Origin: a virus
IMG/VR virus record: IMGVR_UViG_3300010392_000788
Location: 1-43,771 of that record
Length of the DNA: 43,771 nt
Strand: one strand, 5' to 3'
Under the pieces are notes generated by a model. That model saw only the letters and a program-made list of their open reading frames with translations. It searched no databases and was not told the DNA's origin. The first letter of the stretch is position 1. Each line of letters starts with the position of its first letter. This document shows positions 8,281-15,635 of the stretch, piece by piece. The translations under genes and the position numbers were made by a program.

Positions 8281-8547
8281 TTAAAGGTATTTTTCGGCGA
8301 GCTTTTTCAGCATGTACTCGATGGCGTACTTAATAACCATAGAGAAAAGCATTGCCACGATCGGGTTGCCAAAATTGCGATCGCCAAGCAGGCGACGGCG
8401 ATCACGCAAGAGAATGGTCTCAAGCTCAGCAACAGCGGCTTTCTCTCGCTCTCGCGGGTCAGTGTACGATTCCGTTGCCTCAATAGCCCTGGCAGCTGCC
8501 CGCCGAGCCAGAACTCTTTGCCCTGATGTCATTCTATTTGGATGCAC
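8281..8547 (-). CDS. Small basic protein with amphipathic or membrane C-terminal helix
   Basis: An 88-residue protein: a basic, Ala/Arg-rich helical N-terminus (QRVLARRAAARAIEATESY), then a hydrophobic C-terminal helix (NPIVAMLFSMVIKYAIEYML) ending in a Lys-rich tail. The GTG at 8547 has GAGG six nt upstream and overlaps the end of the protease gene by 14 bases; an ATG at 8532 is the alternative. It lies between a secreted protease and a three-helix membrane protein. It could be a small holin-like or pinholin-like peptide, but this is only suggested by size and place. Confidence 0.55.
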   Translation of the reverse strand: MHPNRMTSGQRVLARRAAARAIEATESYTDPREREKAAVAELETILLRDRRRLLGDRNFGNPIVAMLFSMVIKYAIEYMLKKLAEKYL

Positions 8548-9277
8548 GCTTCACCTCTGCTACCAGCTTCCGCAGCTTGGCGTTACTGGTGGTAAATGTA
8601 TTGTAAGGATTAACACCGCTGATAGTTGCAACCAGCTCTCCACTTTCTGTGAAAAATCCGCACCCGCTGTCGCCTGTCACTGCTAGCTGACCAACCAACA
8701 TAAGCCCATTCGGCTCCATTGCAGCCCCTGGAGAAAAGGACTGCTCCAGGGAATCTTGGTCGTGCTGCACAGAGATCTCTTCAACGACTCTGCCTGAAAA
8801 CTTGCGGCGATCTGGAAAAATCACCTTTCCAGACATAGAAGGCGTGAAGATTGAATGATACCCCTGCCCGTACCCAAATGCCGAAACTCGCTGCCCAATA
8901 GGCTTCTGCAGCGTGGCGATCACCACTGGCTCAGCCTCAACATCCTGAGAGGTTTTTACCACTGCAAGGTCGCAGTCCTTGTACCCCCCAGCGAACTCCG
9001 CTTCGTAGCAGATACCGCGATCGTAATCGGTAACGATAATTGCACCACTCCGCTGCGCCACGCAGTGGTAGCACGTGGTAAACAACCCGTCGCCGATGTA
9101 GGTACAAGAACTGTAAGCTGGATACGTGCCGTTTTCGTTGACGCTCTCAACAAACAGGCCGTGAGACGCATCTTCTGGATCGCCTGCCAAGCTGGCAGTT
9201 GCAAAAAAAGAAAGCAGCACGGCAGCGACGACTAGCCTAGAGAATACCAGCCAAGGCGACGATCGTAAGGAAAACAT
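8534..9277 (-). CDS. Secreted trypsin-like serine protease
   Basis: About 247 residues with an N-terminal hydrophobic export signal (LVFSRLVVAAVLLSFFATASLA). The mature part carries the chymotrypsin-fold triad: TTCYHCV (His), KDCDLAVVK (Asp) and TGDSGCGFF (nucleophile Ser in GDSG). Paired cysteines fit extracytoplasmic disulfides. It should act in the periplasm or outside the cell. The ATG at 9277 was preferred to an in-frame TTG at 9289; neither has a clear Shine-Dalgarno sequence. Signal-bearing trypsin-like proteases are rare in phages, and this one is encoded close to a papain-like protease and an exported thioredoxin. Confidence 0.8.
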   Translation of the reverse strand: MFSLRSSPWLVFSRLVVAAVLLSFFATASLAGDPEDASHGLFVESVNENGTYPAYSSCTYIGDGLFTTCYHCVAQRSGAIIVTDYDRGICYEAEFAGGYKDCDLAVVKTSQDVEAEPVVIATLQKPIGQRVSAFGYGQGYHSIFTPSMSGKVIFPDRRKFSGRVVEEISVQHDQDSLEQSFSPGAAMEPNGLMLVGQLAVTGDSGCGFFTESGELVATISGVNPYNTFTTSNAKLRKLVAEVKRASK

Positions 9278-9323
9278 AGAAAATCGCAACTATTTCTGTT
9301 TGAGTTTGAAGTTTCTTTGACAT
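9237..9323 (-). CDS. Possible 28-residue single-span membrane peptide
   Basis: A short frame, starting MSKKLQTQTE and continuing into a hydrophobic helix (VAIFYVFLTIVALAGIL), lies in the 215-bp gap after the helicase gene. It overlaps the start of the secreted protease gene. Positive N-terminus plus one membrane helix is a normal plan for tiny phage membrane proteins. No good Shine-Dalgarno sequence precedes it, so it is uncertain. Confidence 0.3.
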   Translation of the reverse strand: MSKKLQTQTEIVAIFYVFLTIVALAGIL

Positions 9324-9504
9324 TGCAAGAGCAGTGCGGGGGCTGGAGTCGGGCACCTGCGGACTTTAGACTCCCTAGATAAACCAGCCCACACCGCACA
9401 ATGCCGCAAAAAAAGCAAAGCACACGGAAGCCGCCTCAGTTGCAGGGCCAGCTCGCTCAATGTGCATTGCTTGGTGCTGATTTTACCATGAAAATGGAAA
9501 TAGG

Positions 9505-11373
9505 TCAAAACGGCGGGGGCGGTGCCATTTCGATCGTCGACAGCCCCTTGCAAGAGCCCTCCGGAAACGTTCCAGACACGATTCGCCAAAAGTGGCCATC
9601 TTTGGTCACTGTGATAGTGTCGGGCTCCATAAGGGCCCCGCTGGACGCCAGCTCGACGGCTTCATAGCAATTCTCTGGGAATTCATTCAGCGACCGCCTT
9701 TCCCACCACGACTTGGCCTTTTGCTTTGCAAACCCGTCATGCTCAATGCAAATCCACTCCGGTATACGCTTTCTGGTCAGATTCCCCGCCTCTTCAGGGT
9801 CGATGTGATTACACAGGTAGGTCGCCTTGAGGGACGGGGACTTCGCTGCATCCTTGGGGTTGTGGATTTCGTAGCTGACATTTTCCACCCTGTAGGCATA
9901 CTGCTTCTGCGGACCCAGCACATGACAGTTTGAGTTGAATTTACCGTGCTTGCGCCTTTCAACCTCGGCGTTGCAGACGCTGCACCTTTCGTCGCCAGGG
10001 CCGATAGGGGCATCACACTTCTCTTCGCCTCCACCTGCGTCCGTAACGCCAGCACATCGCCTGACCGCAAGGTCTCGCCCGCACTCTTCCGGGAAGAGTG
10101 ATCCAGACTTGATAACACCTGGGCAGATCTTAGTATCTGCTGGCACGACAGTTTTACATATTGGGCATTCCTTGGTTCGCATGACGCACCCGCAATCTCC
10201 GCACCGAACATCCTCGGCGTCAACATACTCTCCACAGTCTGTGCAGTGGACGCGTTTGGCCTCTTCCTTAGGTCGTCCGTAGTTCGGATCGTCTGGAGAC
10301 CCCAGCCTGTCAAAGTTGCCCCCGAAATCAAGCACAAGAAAGTCTTTCTTGCCGGGGCACTTTCTCATTCCACGACCAATAATCTGGTAGAAGAGTGAGT
10401 GCGAGTGGGTTCCTCGGCAAATTGCAATGGCGTCAACGTTTTTAGCGTCAAACCCTGTTGTGAGCACCCCGCAATTGACAATCCATCTTAAGCTTCCGTT
10501 CAGGAAGTCCACGGTTGTTTGGGATCGCGACACCGCCCCGGTGTCGCCGGTGATGATCCTTACATCCTCATGGGTGGCCTGTATGAGTGCATGCTTCAGG
10601 CAATCGGCATGGAGTACCGTTGTTGCAAACACCAGTATCTTCTTGCGGTCCACAGTAGCGGAGAGGATCTCTTTGACATTCTCCTCGACCTTGGTCATAA
10701 ACTCGATGCTCATCAAGCCTTCGTCGAAATCGCTCCCCACTTTAGGAATATCCGAGAGATTGACTTCCGTTACGTGTGGAATCCGCCATCCTGTGACGGC
10801 GCCGTCTTGCAGCATCTTTGCAAGCGGTACGGCGTAGATGCAATCATCGAACACCTTCCCCTCGCCATAGATCAATCCAGAGCTGAGGCGAAACGGAGTA
10901 GCTGTGAGCCCGAGCATGACGCATCGCGGATTGTATTTCCGGATCTCGCTCACGAGCGATCCGTATTCGCTACTTTCACGAGGCGGAACCTGGTGAGCCT
11001 CGTCTACAATGATGAGATTCACCTGGCCCAGCTTGTGAGGGTCTTTTGCAATGCTCTGGATCGTTCCGAAGGTCACCGATCGCCCAACGTCATAGCGGTT
11101 AAGCCCTCCGCAATACTGGCCAATGTCTATGCCTGGATCCAGCCTATGCAAGGCCATAGAGTTTTGAGAGACAATCTCTTTCTGTCGGCACAGGACAAGA
11201 GTCTTTAACCCAAGCTCAGCAAGCTTAGTAGCGATCATCGCAATGACGACTGACTTCCCGCTGCCGGTGGGCATTTCAATAACGGGATTGCCACCAGGAT
11301 TATCCTTGCAGAAATTGAAGAAGCAGCTCACTGCCTCTTCCTGGTACGCATAAGGTTTTAATGTCAAACTCAC
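9505..11373 (-). CDS. SF2 DEAH-box helicase with zinc-ribbon region
   Basis: A 622-residue helicase. Motifs in order: Q-like YAYQEEAV, motif I MPTGSGKS, TLVLCRQ (Ia), motif II VDEAH, motif III LTATPF, motif V GFDAKNVDAI, and motif VI QIIGRGMR. Residues of about 375-480 hold several CxxC pairs (CTDCGEYV, CGDCGCV, CPICKTVV, CSVC) forming zinc ribbons. The C-terminal 120 residues are unassigned. ATP-driven DNA remodelling in replication or recombination is expected. GTG start; the motif set needs this start even though it overlaps the upstream gene by 74 bases. It follows the Sak4/SSB genes in one operon. Confidence 0.9.
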   Translation of the reverse strand: MSLTLKPYAYQEEAVSCFFNFCKDNPGGNPVIEMPTGSGKSVVIAMIATKLAELGLKTLVLCRQKEIVSQNSMALHRLDPGIDIGQYCGGLNRYDVGRSVTFGTIQSIAKDPHKLGQVNLIIVDEAHQVPPRESSEYGSLVSEIRKYNPRCVMLGLTATPFRLSSGLIYGEGKVFDDCIYAVPLAKMLQDGAVTGWRIPHVTEVNLSDIPKVGSDFDEGLMSIEFMTKVEENVKEILSATVDRKKILVFATTVLHADCLKHALIQATHEDVRIITGDTGAVSRSQTTVDFLNGSLRWIVNCGVLTTGFDAKNVDAIAICRGTHSHSLFYQIIGRGMRKCPGKKDFLVLDFGGNFDRLGSPDDPNYGRPKEEAKRVHCTDCGEYVDAEDVRCGDCGCVMRTKECPICKTVVPADTKICPGVIKSGSLFPEECGRDLAVRRCAGVTDAGGGEEKCDAPIGPGDERCSVCNAEVERRKHGKFNSNCHVLGPQKQYAYRVENVSYEIHNPKDAAKSPSLKATYLCNHIDPEEAGNLTRKRIPEWICIEHDGFAKQKAKSWWERRSLNEFPENCYEAVELASSGALMEPDTITVTKDGHFWRIVSGTFPEGSCKGLSTIEMAPPPPF

Positions 11374-11623
11374 CGCTTTTGGCCCTCAGCTCAATGTCGC
11401 GTTCTATGTCTGCAATGCAATCCAACACTCCGAATCGCCATCTCCACAGGTCATGCTTTAGCCCAACCGCTGCAAATACTTGACGACCTTGAATGCGATG
11501 AAATGGTCGTATCACATATTCGCCGTCCCTGATACGTCTAACAGCCTCCGCAAAGTACTGATCGTCGCTTGGGAATTCGCATCGGCTGAAACATTCAGGT
11601 AAGTCGCCAGCATCGCAATTCAT
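11300..11623 (-). CDS. Unknown small protein of the recombination operon
   Basis: A 107-residue protein with an N-terminal Cys-containing segment (MNCDAGDLPECFSRC) and a mixed alpha/beta middle (YVIRPFHRIQGRQVFAAVGL). AAGGAG lies 10 nt before the ATG. It overlaps the upstream gene by 29 bases and the helicase gene by 74 bases. The second overlap is unusually long, so one of the two boundaries could be wrong. Family not recognised. Confidence 0.5.
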   Translation of the reverse strand: MNCDAGDLPECFSRCEFPSDDQYFAEAVRRIRDGEYVIRPFHRIQGRQVFAAVGLKHDLWRWRFGVLDCIADIERDIELRAKSGEFDIKTLCVPGRGSELLLQFLQG

Positions 11624-11855
11624 TCTCGCTACTCTCCTTGACCAGCCAGTCGTGTGTGGATGTCACCACCTTAAAGTATTTCCCATTCGTGTCAAGCTGC
11701 TCTACTGCAATTATATCGAGTTCGACAGGCTTGGCCATCTCAACGAAAAGCTTTATGGTCCTCGGCAGCTCTTGGCCGAACCTGTGAATAAAAATCCCAC
11801 GACAGACTCGGTCTGCCGTGGGACACGGTTGCTTCTTAATCTCGGAAATCCGCAT
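11595..11855 (-). CDS. Unknown small protein of the recombination operon
   Basis: An 86-residue protein with a beta-rich centre (KPVELDIIAVEQLDTNGKYF, KVVTSTHDWLV). The ATG overlaps the stop of the SSB-like gene (TGATG), so it is translated with it. No motif identifies it; a role in replication or recombination is suggested only by its neighbours. Confidence 0.55.
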   Translation of the reverse strand: MRISEIKKQPCPTADRVCRGIFIHRFGQELPRTIKLFVEMAKPVELDIIAVEQLDTNGKYFKVVTSTHDWLVKESSENELRCWRLT

Positions 11856-12352
11856 CAGAACCAGCCTTTAACCTCTTCTTCAGATGCGTTGACAGTTCCG
11901 CCGCTTCCTTCGGCGATGGTCTTTTCGGCGGTTACCTCACCGGTATATTTCCGGAACTTCTTGGCACGGTTCTTGTCCTTGTAGCCATCTTGGCCAGGCT
12001 CAACATAGACCGCTGCCACGCAGTGAACGCCGACGATGTCAGAAGTGTCAGACAAGCGATTACGCCCATTGAATACAGCCAGGTCGTTTAGCTGTCGCAT
12101 GCTAATCGCCACCGATCGCTCGTTCCCTTCGAGCATGAACTTCTCGAAAATTCGCCGGTTGTCATACCGACCGCCGATGATCCGAAACTGAACGTCGACA
12201 TACTGATTTCCAGTGGCGGACTTCTTCAGATCCGCCGCAATGCCCTCAAGGTGATAGTCCGCAGGAGGCACTGGCGAGAACTCGCCCGCAGGCACATCGC
12301 TCTCTACGGCGTGTTCAATTTGTCCGCTAAGGTGTGAAAGGTTACCGCTCAA
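11855..12352 (-). CDS. SSB-like protein (DUF669-type)
   Basis: A 165-residue protein resembling the DUF669 group of phage single-strand-binding proteins. It has a beta-barrel-like middle (GIAADLKKSATGNQYVDVQF, RRIFEKFMLEGN) followed by a basic strand region (GQDGYKDKNRAKKFRKY). The acidic tail ends EEEVKGWF, resembling the protein-recruiting tip of bacterial SSB. Start is TTG with GGAG 7 nt upstream, overlapping the ATPase stop. An AAA ATPase gene directly before an SSB-like gene is the usual Sak4/SSB recombination pair. It should coat phage single strands and load recombination partners. Confidence 0.7.
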   Translation of the reverse strand: MSGNLSHLSGQIEHAVESDVPAGEFSPVPPADYHLEGIAADLKKSATGNQYVDVQFRIIGGRYDNRRIFEKFMLEGNERSVAISMRQLNDLAVFNGRNRLSDTSDIVGVHCVAAVYVEPGQDGYKDKNRAKKFRKYTGEVTAEKTIAEGSGGTVNASEEEVKGWF

Positions 12353-13077
12353 TTCTCTGCTCCATTATAAAGGTAGGTTGCAAGGTCTTCCATGCTTATC
12401 GTATCTGGCAGGTCTCGCCTACGTGACGCAACGTAGCTTGGATGACTTTGTGTTCGCAAAATGCGTCGGCCCGAAGTGGACGCAACGCTGGTTTTCTTTC
12501 CGAAATCTGACTTCTCTGTTCTGACGTAATCTTCTCGGCATGCGTAAAGACATTCGTCAGCCCACTCCATCGTGAGCGAACAGGCTTTCTTGGACAACTT
12601 CGGCTGAATTTGGTCCCAGCTGTTACCGAGGAAGTCAGTCGCTGTACGCCCTTCGTGGTGAGCCAGTATAACAACTGTTTTGCCAGCGTCAACAGCGTCA
12701 TCGAGAAGTTCTAAAAACTTTCCCCAGCGTCGAGCAATTTCCAGAGACCCCTTGCCCCACGACCGATCAAATCCAGACTTGTCTAGATCGTCTTCGATCA
12801 TCTTCTCAAACCAGTCGCCAGAGTCGACGACGATTGTCTCAAATGGTCCGGACACTAACTCGCTAATAGCAGACATAACGTCTGACGCAGACTGTAGAAC
12901 CTCTGACGGGATTCTTGCACAGTCAATGTCGCCGGACCCGTCCTCAACTTCAACGATGATAGGATTCTTCAGCTTTTTCGCCGCCCAAGTTGTCTTGCCG
13001 ACACCATGCTCTCCATAGACCATAACCTTCCTTGGCCTTGGTTTTTTTCCGCTGATAATGCTGTCAAGAAATGACAT
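12349..13077 (-). CDS. Sak4-like RecA-fold ATPase (AAA_24)
   Basis: A 242-residue P-loop protein. Walker A is YGEHGVGKTT (about residues 22-31) and Walker B is ETIVVDSGDW, with ILAHHEG further on in the position of sensor or catalytic residues. Length and order match the Sak4/AAA_24 phage ATPases, Rad51/RecA-core proteins that promote single-strand annealing. The gene is followed by the SSB-like gene, the normal partner. ATG at 13077 chosen; the preceding TTG is an in-frame alternative. The C-terminus contains a basic stretch (YVASRRRDLP) that could contact DNA. Confidence 0.8.
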   Translation of the reverse strand: MSFLDSIISGKKPRPRKVMVYGEHGVGKTTWAAKKLKNPIIVEVEDGSGDIDCARIPSEVLQSASDVMSAISELVSGPFETIVVDSGDWFEKMIEDDLDKSGFDRSWGKGSLEIARRWGKFLELLDDAVDAGKTVVILAHHEGRTATDFLGNSWDQIQPKLSKKACSLTMEWADECLYACREDYVRTEKSDFGKKTSVASTSGRRILRTQSHPSYVASRRRDLPDTISMEDLATYLYNGAEN

Positions 13078-13519
13078 CAAGCTGACCTCTCTTGCTTAAT
13101 TCTTTAGCTTCATTACACCGCTCCAGAAGCTCGCCTCTCGTGAAAATCTCGGTGCTTGACATAGCCTCACGCTGGGAATAGCACAGACAGTCATCGGCAA
13201 CATACAAGAACTCACATTCAACGTCGCCGCCGCGAGAGGTGACTTCAGCAACACGCATTATAGGCTTTACCCCGATCTTGTCAAGCCCTGGGCAGGCAAT
13301 GTCATGCAGCTTTGACTCAAAAAATGACCGAAGCCTTGCTGAGAACTTCCTAAGTGTCTTGATGGTCGACTGCTCTGGCTTCGACCTGGTGTATGCACCC
13401 TCCTCAGCTTCCTTGATTCGCAGCTCAAAGTAATTGTAAAACCGCATCCAATCATCGTCGGTGATGCGAACGCACGTTTCGTCGGCCTCTTCGCGAGACC
13501 GGAACTCTACTGAATTCAT
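13064..13519 (-). CDS. Unknown protein upstream of the Sak4-like gene
   Basis: A 151-residue soluble protein. The first part is helical and acidic (FRSREEADETCVRITDDDW). The middle is charged and helical (IKTLRKFSARLRSFFESKL), and the C-terminal half is beta-rich with scattered Cys. The ATG at 13519 has GGGAAG just upstream; longer in-frame starts lack this. It overlaps the ATPase gene by 14 bases. Function unknown; the operon suggests DNA metabolism. Confidence 0.55.
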   Translation of the reverse strand: MNSVEFRSREEADETCVRITDDDWMRFYNYFELRIKEAEEGAYTRSKPEQSTIKTLRKFSARLRSFFESKLHDIACPGLDKIGVKPIMRVAEVTSRGGDVECEFLYVADDCLCYSQREAMSSTEIFTRGELLERCNEAKELSKRGQLDVIS

Positions 13520-13709
13520 GGATCTTCCCGTTGTCAGGATGTTTGATAAGCATGGCGGCATAGACAACCGCCAATGTCGATACGACACATCCTAACATAG
13601 GGTCGGTGGTTAACGCAACCCCTAGACCACCAATAAACAGAAAAATTGTCACGGCGTTTCCGCCAGCACTGCTAGTTAGTAATCGATACAGGAATGACTT
13701 TCTGGACAT
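13452..13709 (-). CDS. Small two-helix membrane protein next to the SPFH gene
   Basis: An 85-residue protein: positive N-terminus (MSRKSFLYRLL), two hydrophobic helices (about 18-36 and 40-60, TIFLFIGGLGVALTT and GCVVSTLAVVYAAMLI), then a very basic C-terminal tail (SRRGRRNVRSHHRR). AAGG lies six nt before the ATG. It overlaps the SPFH gene upstream by 38 bases and the next gene by 68. Adjacency to an SPFH protein suggests a membrane complex; no family recognised. Confidence 0.55.
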   Translation of the reverse strand: MSRKSFLYRLLTSSAGGNAVTIFLFIGGLGVALTTDPMLGCVVSTLAVVYAAMLIKHPDNGKIHEFSRVPVSRRGRRNVRSHHRR

Positions 13710-14175
13710 CTTCAACCTTAAACCTCGCAATCTTTAACCCGAAGTCAGCCATATCGTCAGAGAATTTCTGGCTGACGCGATGTGACACAATGTCGCCGAC
13801 TGACTTTGCCTTGGAGACGATTTCGCAGACTTCTGCTCTTGCCACTAAGGCAATAGCATTCTCCCAGTCCCCAGATGCTCGCGTCCGCAACTGGACAGGA
13901 TTGTCTATCGAGATAAGTAGTGTTGCATTGACGATTACCGGATCCCCTCCCCCGGTCGTAAGTTTCTGTATTCCGCAATCGAGTGGATACTCATACCTCG
14001 GGAGATATTCGACCTGAGTGAGAGCTGGGCAGTACAGCCTTGGCCACCGCCTTTCCGATACGCCAAGCGGACAGTCAACAACCATATACTCGATAGATGT
14101 AGGGCGTCTGGCAATCTGCGGAAGAAGCTGTATGAACGGTTCTATGAAATTTCCCAGCATATCAAGAATATTCAC
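13672..14175 (-). CDS. SPFH/band-7 (stomatin-prohibitin) domain protein
   Basis: A 167-residue protein resembling the SPFH core: EYMVVDCPLGVSERR, then alternating strands leading to IQKLTTGGGDPVIVNATLLI, then NPVQLRT and a helix ending in AEVCEIVSKAKS. The C-terminal part (MADFGLKIARFKVEDVQKV) matches the end of band-7 domains. No long membrane helix or coiled coil follows, so it is shorter than typical stomatins. The start is GTG with GAGG seven nt upstream. SPFH proteins build membrane-associated rings or cages. Phage copies are uncommon; a membrane-associated role with the following two-helix protein is inferred. Confidence 0.65.
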   Translation of the reverse strand: MNILDMLGNFIEPFIQLLPQIARRPTSIEYMVVDCPLGVSERRWPRLYCPALTQVEYLPRYEYPLDCGIQKLTTGGGDPVIVNATLLISIDNPVQLRTRASGDWENAIALVARAEVCEIVSKAKSVGDIVSHRVSQKFSDDMADFGLKIARFKVEDVQKVIPVSITN

Positions 14176-14464
14176 AGATGAACCTCGCCATTAAGTTTCT
14201 TTCTTGCCGAAGATTTCGCCCAGCTGTCTCTTTCATTGCTTCCCACGGCGTGATTGTGCCTGCCGCAAGCCTCCGGGCCATCGCCTCGTTGCCACGCGAC
14301 AGGCAGAACACGATCTTGATCGTCTTTGGCGCAATCCCAGTCCTGCTAGCAATGTCGGCAACCAGAGCAGCGCACTGCTTGGACCGTGAGTTTTCCGGTA
14401 TGCTTGCCCCAAGCTTTTCCAGCTCTGCGAAAATTACCCTGCTTACGCCGTTGTTTTTTGACAT
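14162..14464 (-). CDS. Small helical protein, possible DNA-binding
   Basis: A 100-residue, basic, mostly helical protein. The segment SRTGIAPKTIKIVFCLSRGNEAMARRL has the spacing of a helix-turn-helix followed by a helix, recalling ParB-type or adaptor DNA-binding modules; the match is weak. It overlaps the SPFH gene by 14 bases. Regulator or DNA-binding factor is possible, not established. Confidence 0.5.
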   Translation of the reverse strand: MSKNNGVSRVIFAELEKLGASIPENSRSKQCAALVADIASRTGIAPKTIKIVFCLSRGNEAMARRLAAGTITPWEAMKETAGRNLRQERNLMARFICEYS

Positions 14465-14470
14465 ATCTGC

Positions 14471-15151
14471 TCACAGTAACATTGGTTCAAAAATTGGCGT
14501 CTTGCCGCCAAGAACGATCCCGCAACCGATCATAGGCTTGCCTGAGTATTTGACACCATACTCCTGTTGGTGATGCTCCCAGTCAACCCCGCATCCAACC
14601 TGCATTCCAAACACACGGTTCCGCAGGTTGGCACAAAATTCAACGCCAGCTTGGGCATGATGATGGCCCTGCACTACGCTATTGAATTCGGCCTTTGCGT
14701 TGTTGAATGCAGCAATCCTTTGCCCGCCTTTGCCGCGATCGCCATGCTGGTATATTACACCATCAATAACGATTTGTCCATACCGATAATGGACATTCCA
14801 GCCCTTTGGAAGTAGGAATATTTCTCCAAATTTTCTAAGCATCTCTTCCGGTATGCCAACCTCCTGGGCCCACCTGTACGGTAGCACGTCATGGTTCCCC
14901 AGCATAAGGTCAGCCTTGGGAAACGCCTTAACCAGCTTCCGGATCTGCTTCATTGCCTGCGAATATTCCCCGAGAGGATTCTTCTGCTGTGGCTTTTTTG
15001 TGTGAAACGAGAGCGCACAGTTGTCGACAATGTCACCGATATGGACAACTCGGTTGCACTTCCACTTGCGGTAGGTTGCTCTGAGGAAGGTGATATACCC
15101 TGGGAGCATGCACGGGCAGTGGGTGTCGCCGATTATCAGTACGTTACTCAC
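14471..15151 (-). CDS. Calcineurin-like metallophosphoesterase (first copy)
   Basis: A 226-residue protein with the full metallophosphoesterase motif series: GDTH (D9, H11), HIGDIVD (D40), GNHD (N86-D88), a later QHGDRG, and GHHH. These residues bind two metal ions and hydrolyse phosphomonoesters or diesters; the substrate cannot be told. The GTG start at 15151 overlaps the RusA stop (GTGA) and has GAGGG six nt upstream. An upstream in-frame extension runs antisense-like through RusA and was rejected. The phage carries a second, different metallophosphoesterase on the plus strand. Confidence 0.85.
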   Translation of the reverse strand: MSNVLIIGDTHCPCMLPGYITFLRATYRKWKCNRVVHIGDIVDNCALSFHTKKPQQKNPLGEYSQAMKQIRKLVKAFPKADLMLGNHDVLPYRWAQEVGIPEEMLRKFGEIFLLPKGWNVHYRYGQIVIDGVIYQHGDRGKGGQRIAAFNNAKAEFNSVVQGHHHAQAGVEFCANLRNRVFGMQVGCGVDWEHHQQEYGVKYSGKPMIGCGIVLGGKTPIFEPMLL

Positions 15152-15567
15152 AGGCCACCCTCTGAAATTTGGACAGACACACGCGCACCCCTGGGGTCGC
15201 TCGATGGACAAATGTGCTTGGTGGCCACTAGCCGACATACCTGGCCGTCGTCCTTCCAGCAAATCCCATTGAGAGCGTCCATGACCGCCTTGGCAACGTT
15301 ATCGATGTCCGGACGCTTGCAGTGCATTCTGATGGGGTATGGGGACTTCCGCTGTTGCTCTCGCTTAGTCAGCGGAAACCAAGCACAGATATGCAAAGTG
15401 ACTGGACCATCAAAAAAAGAGCCGGAATGCTTGCCTGCTTCGGCAATCTTCCGGCGAAAGTCATCGATTGGGCCAGACGGGTTATAGGCCCAGCCCCCCG
15501 GCCCGAATCGAGCCCGAGGCTGGGCGATTGGAGTCCCTAGAATTGTGAATTGCACTGGCTTTGGCAT
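15148..15567 (-). CDS. rusA: RusA-like Holliday junction resolvase
   Basis: A protein of about 139 residues with the RusA hallmarks. GTPIAQPRAR near the start is the usual RusA opening (G.P..K.R.R). KRPDIDNVAKAVMDALNGI then supplies the catalytic acidic residues, followed by WKDDGQV with further Asp residues. RusA dimers cleave four-way DNA junctions and debranch phage DNA before packaging. It is the first gene after the strong leftward promoter at 15606-15634. ATG at 15567 chosen; a GTG at 15579 has an AGGA too close to work well. Confidence 0.85.
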   Translation of the reverse strand: MPKPVQFTILGTPIAQPRARFGPGGWAYNPSGPIDDFRRKIAEAGKHSGSFFDGPVTLHICAWFPLTKREQQRKSPYPIRMHCKRPDIDNVAKAVMDALNGICWKDDGQVCRLVATKHICPSSDPRGARVSVQISEGGL

Positions 15568-15580
15568 TGTTCGGCTCACA

Positions 15581-15617
15581 TCCTGGTAAGATAGCTGGAG
15601 CGACTATAATACCAGGA
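15581..15617. promoter_or_regulatory. Inverted repeat over the RusA promoter, likely operator
   Basis: TCCTGGTA (15581-15588) and TACCAGGA (15610-15617) are perfect 8-bp inverted arms 21 bp apart. One arm overlaps the -10 box and the other lies in the first transcribed bases. A dimeric regulator bound here would block the promoter. The regulator gene was not identified. Confidence 0.6.
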
Positions 15618-15634
15618 CGCTCGCCGAATGTCAA
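15606..15634 (-). promoter_or_regulatory. Sigma70-type promoter of the RusA-to-fibre operon
   Basis: On the minus strand TTGACA (15629-15634, perfect -35) is followed by 17 nt and TATTAT (15606-15611, 5 of 6), with TG one base before the -10. Transcription should begin near 15599, about 20-30 nt before the RusA start. Confidence 0.85.
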
Positions 15635-15635
15635 T

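Noticed and set aside
9290-9589. 99-codon minus-strand frame after the helicase
   Set aside because: It overlaps the end of the helicase by 85 bases and has no ribosome site or plausible protein features; a 28-codon membrane peptide is the better but still weak candidate there.
10519-11208. 229-codon plus-strand frame
   Set aside because: It lies fully antisense to the helicase motifs, which are clear on the minus strand.
15152-15262. Longer start for the first metallophosphoesterase
   Set aside because: The extension would lie inside RusA in another frame. The GTG at 15151 has a good ribosome site and begins right at the conserved first strand.
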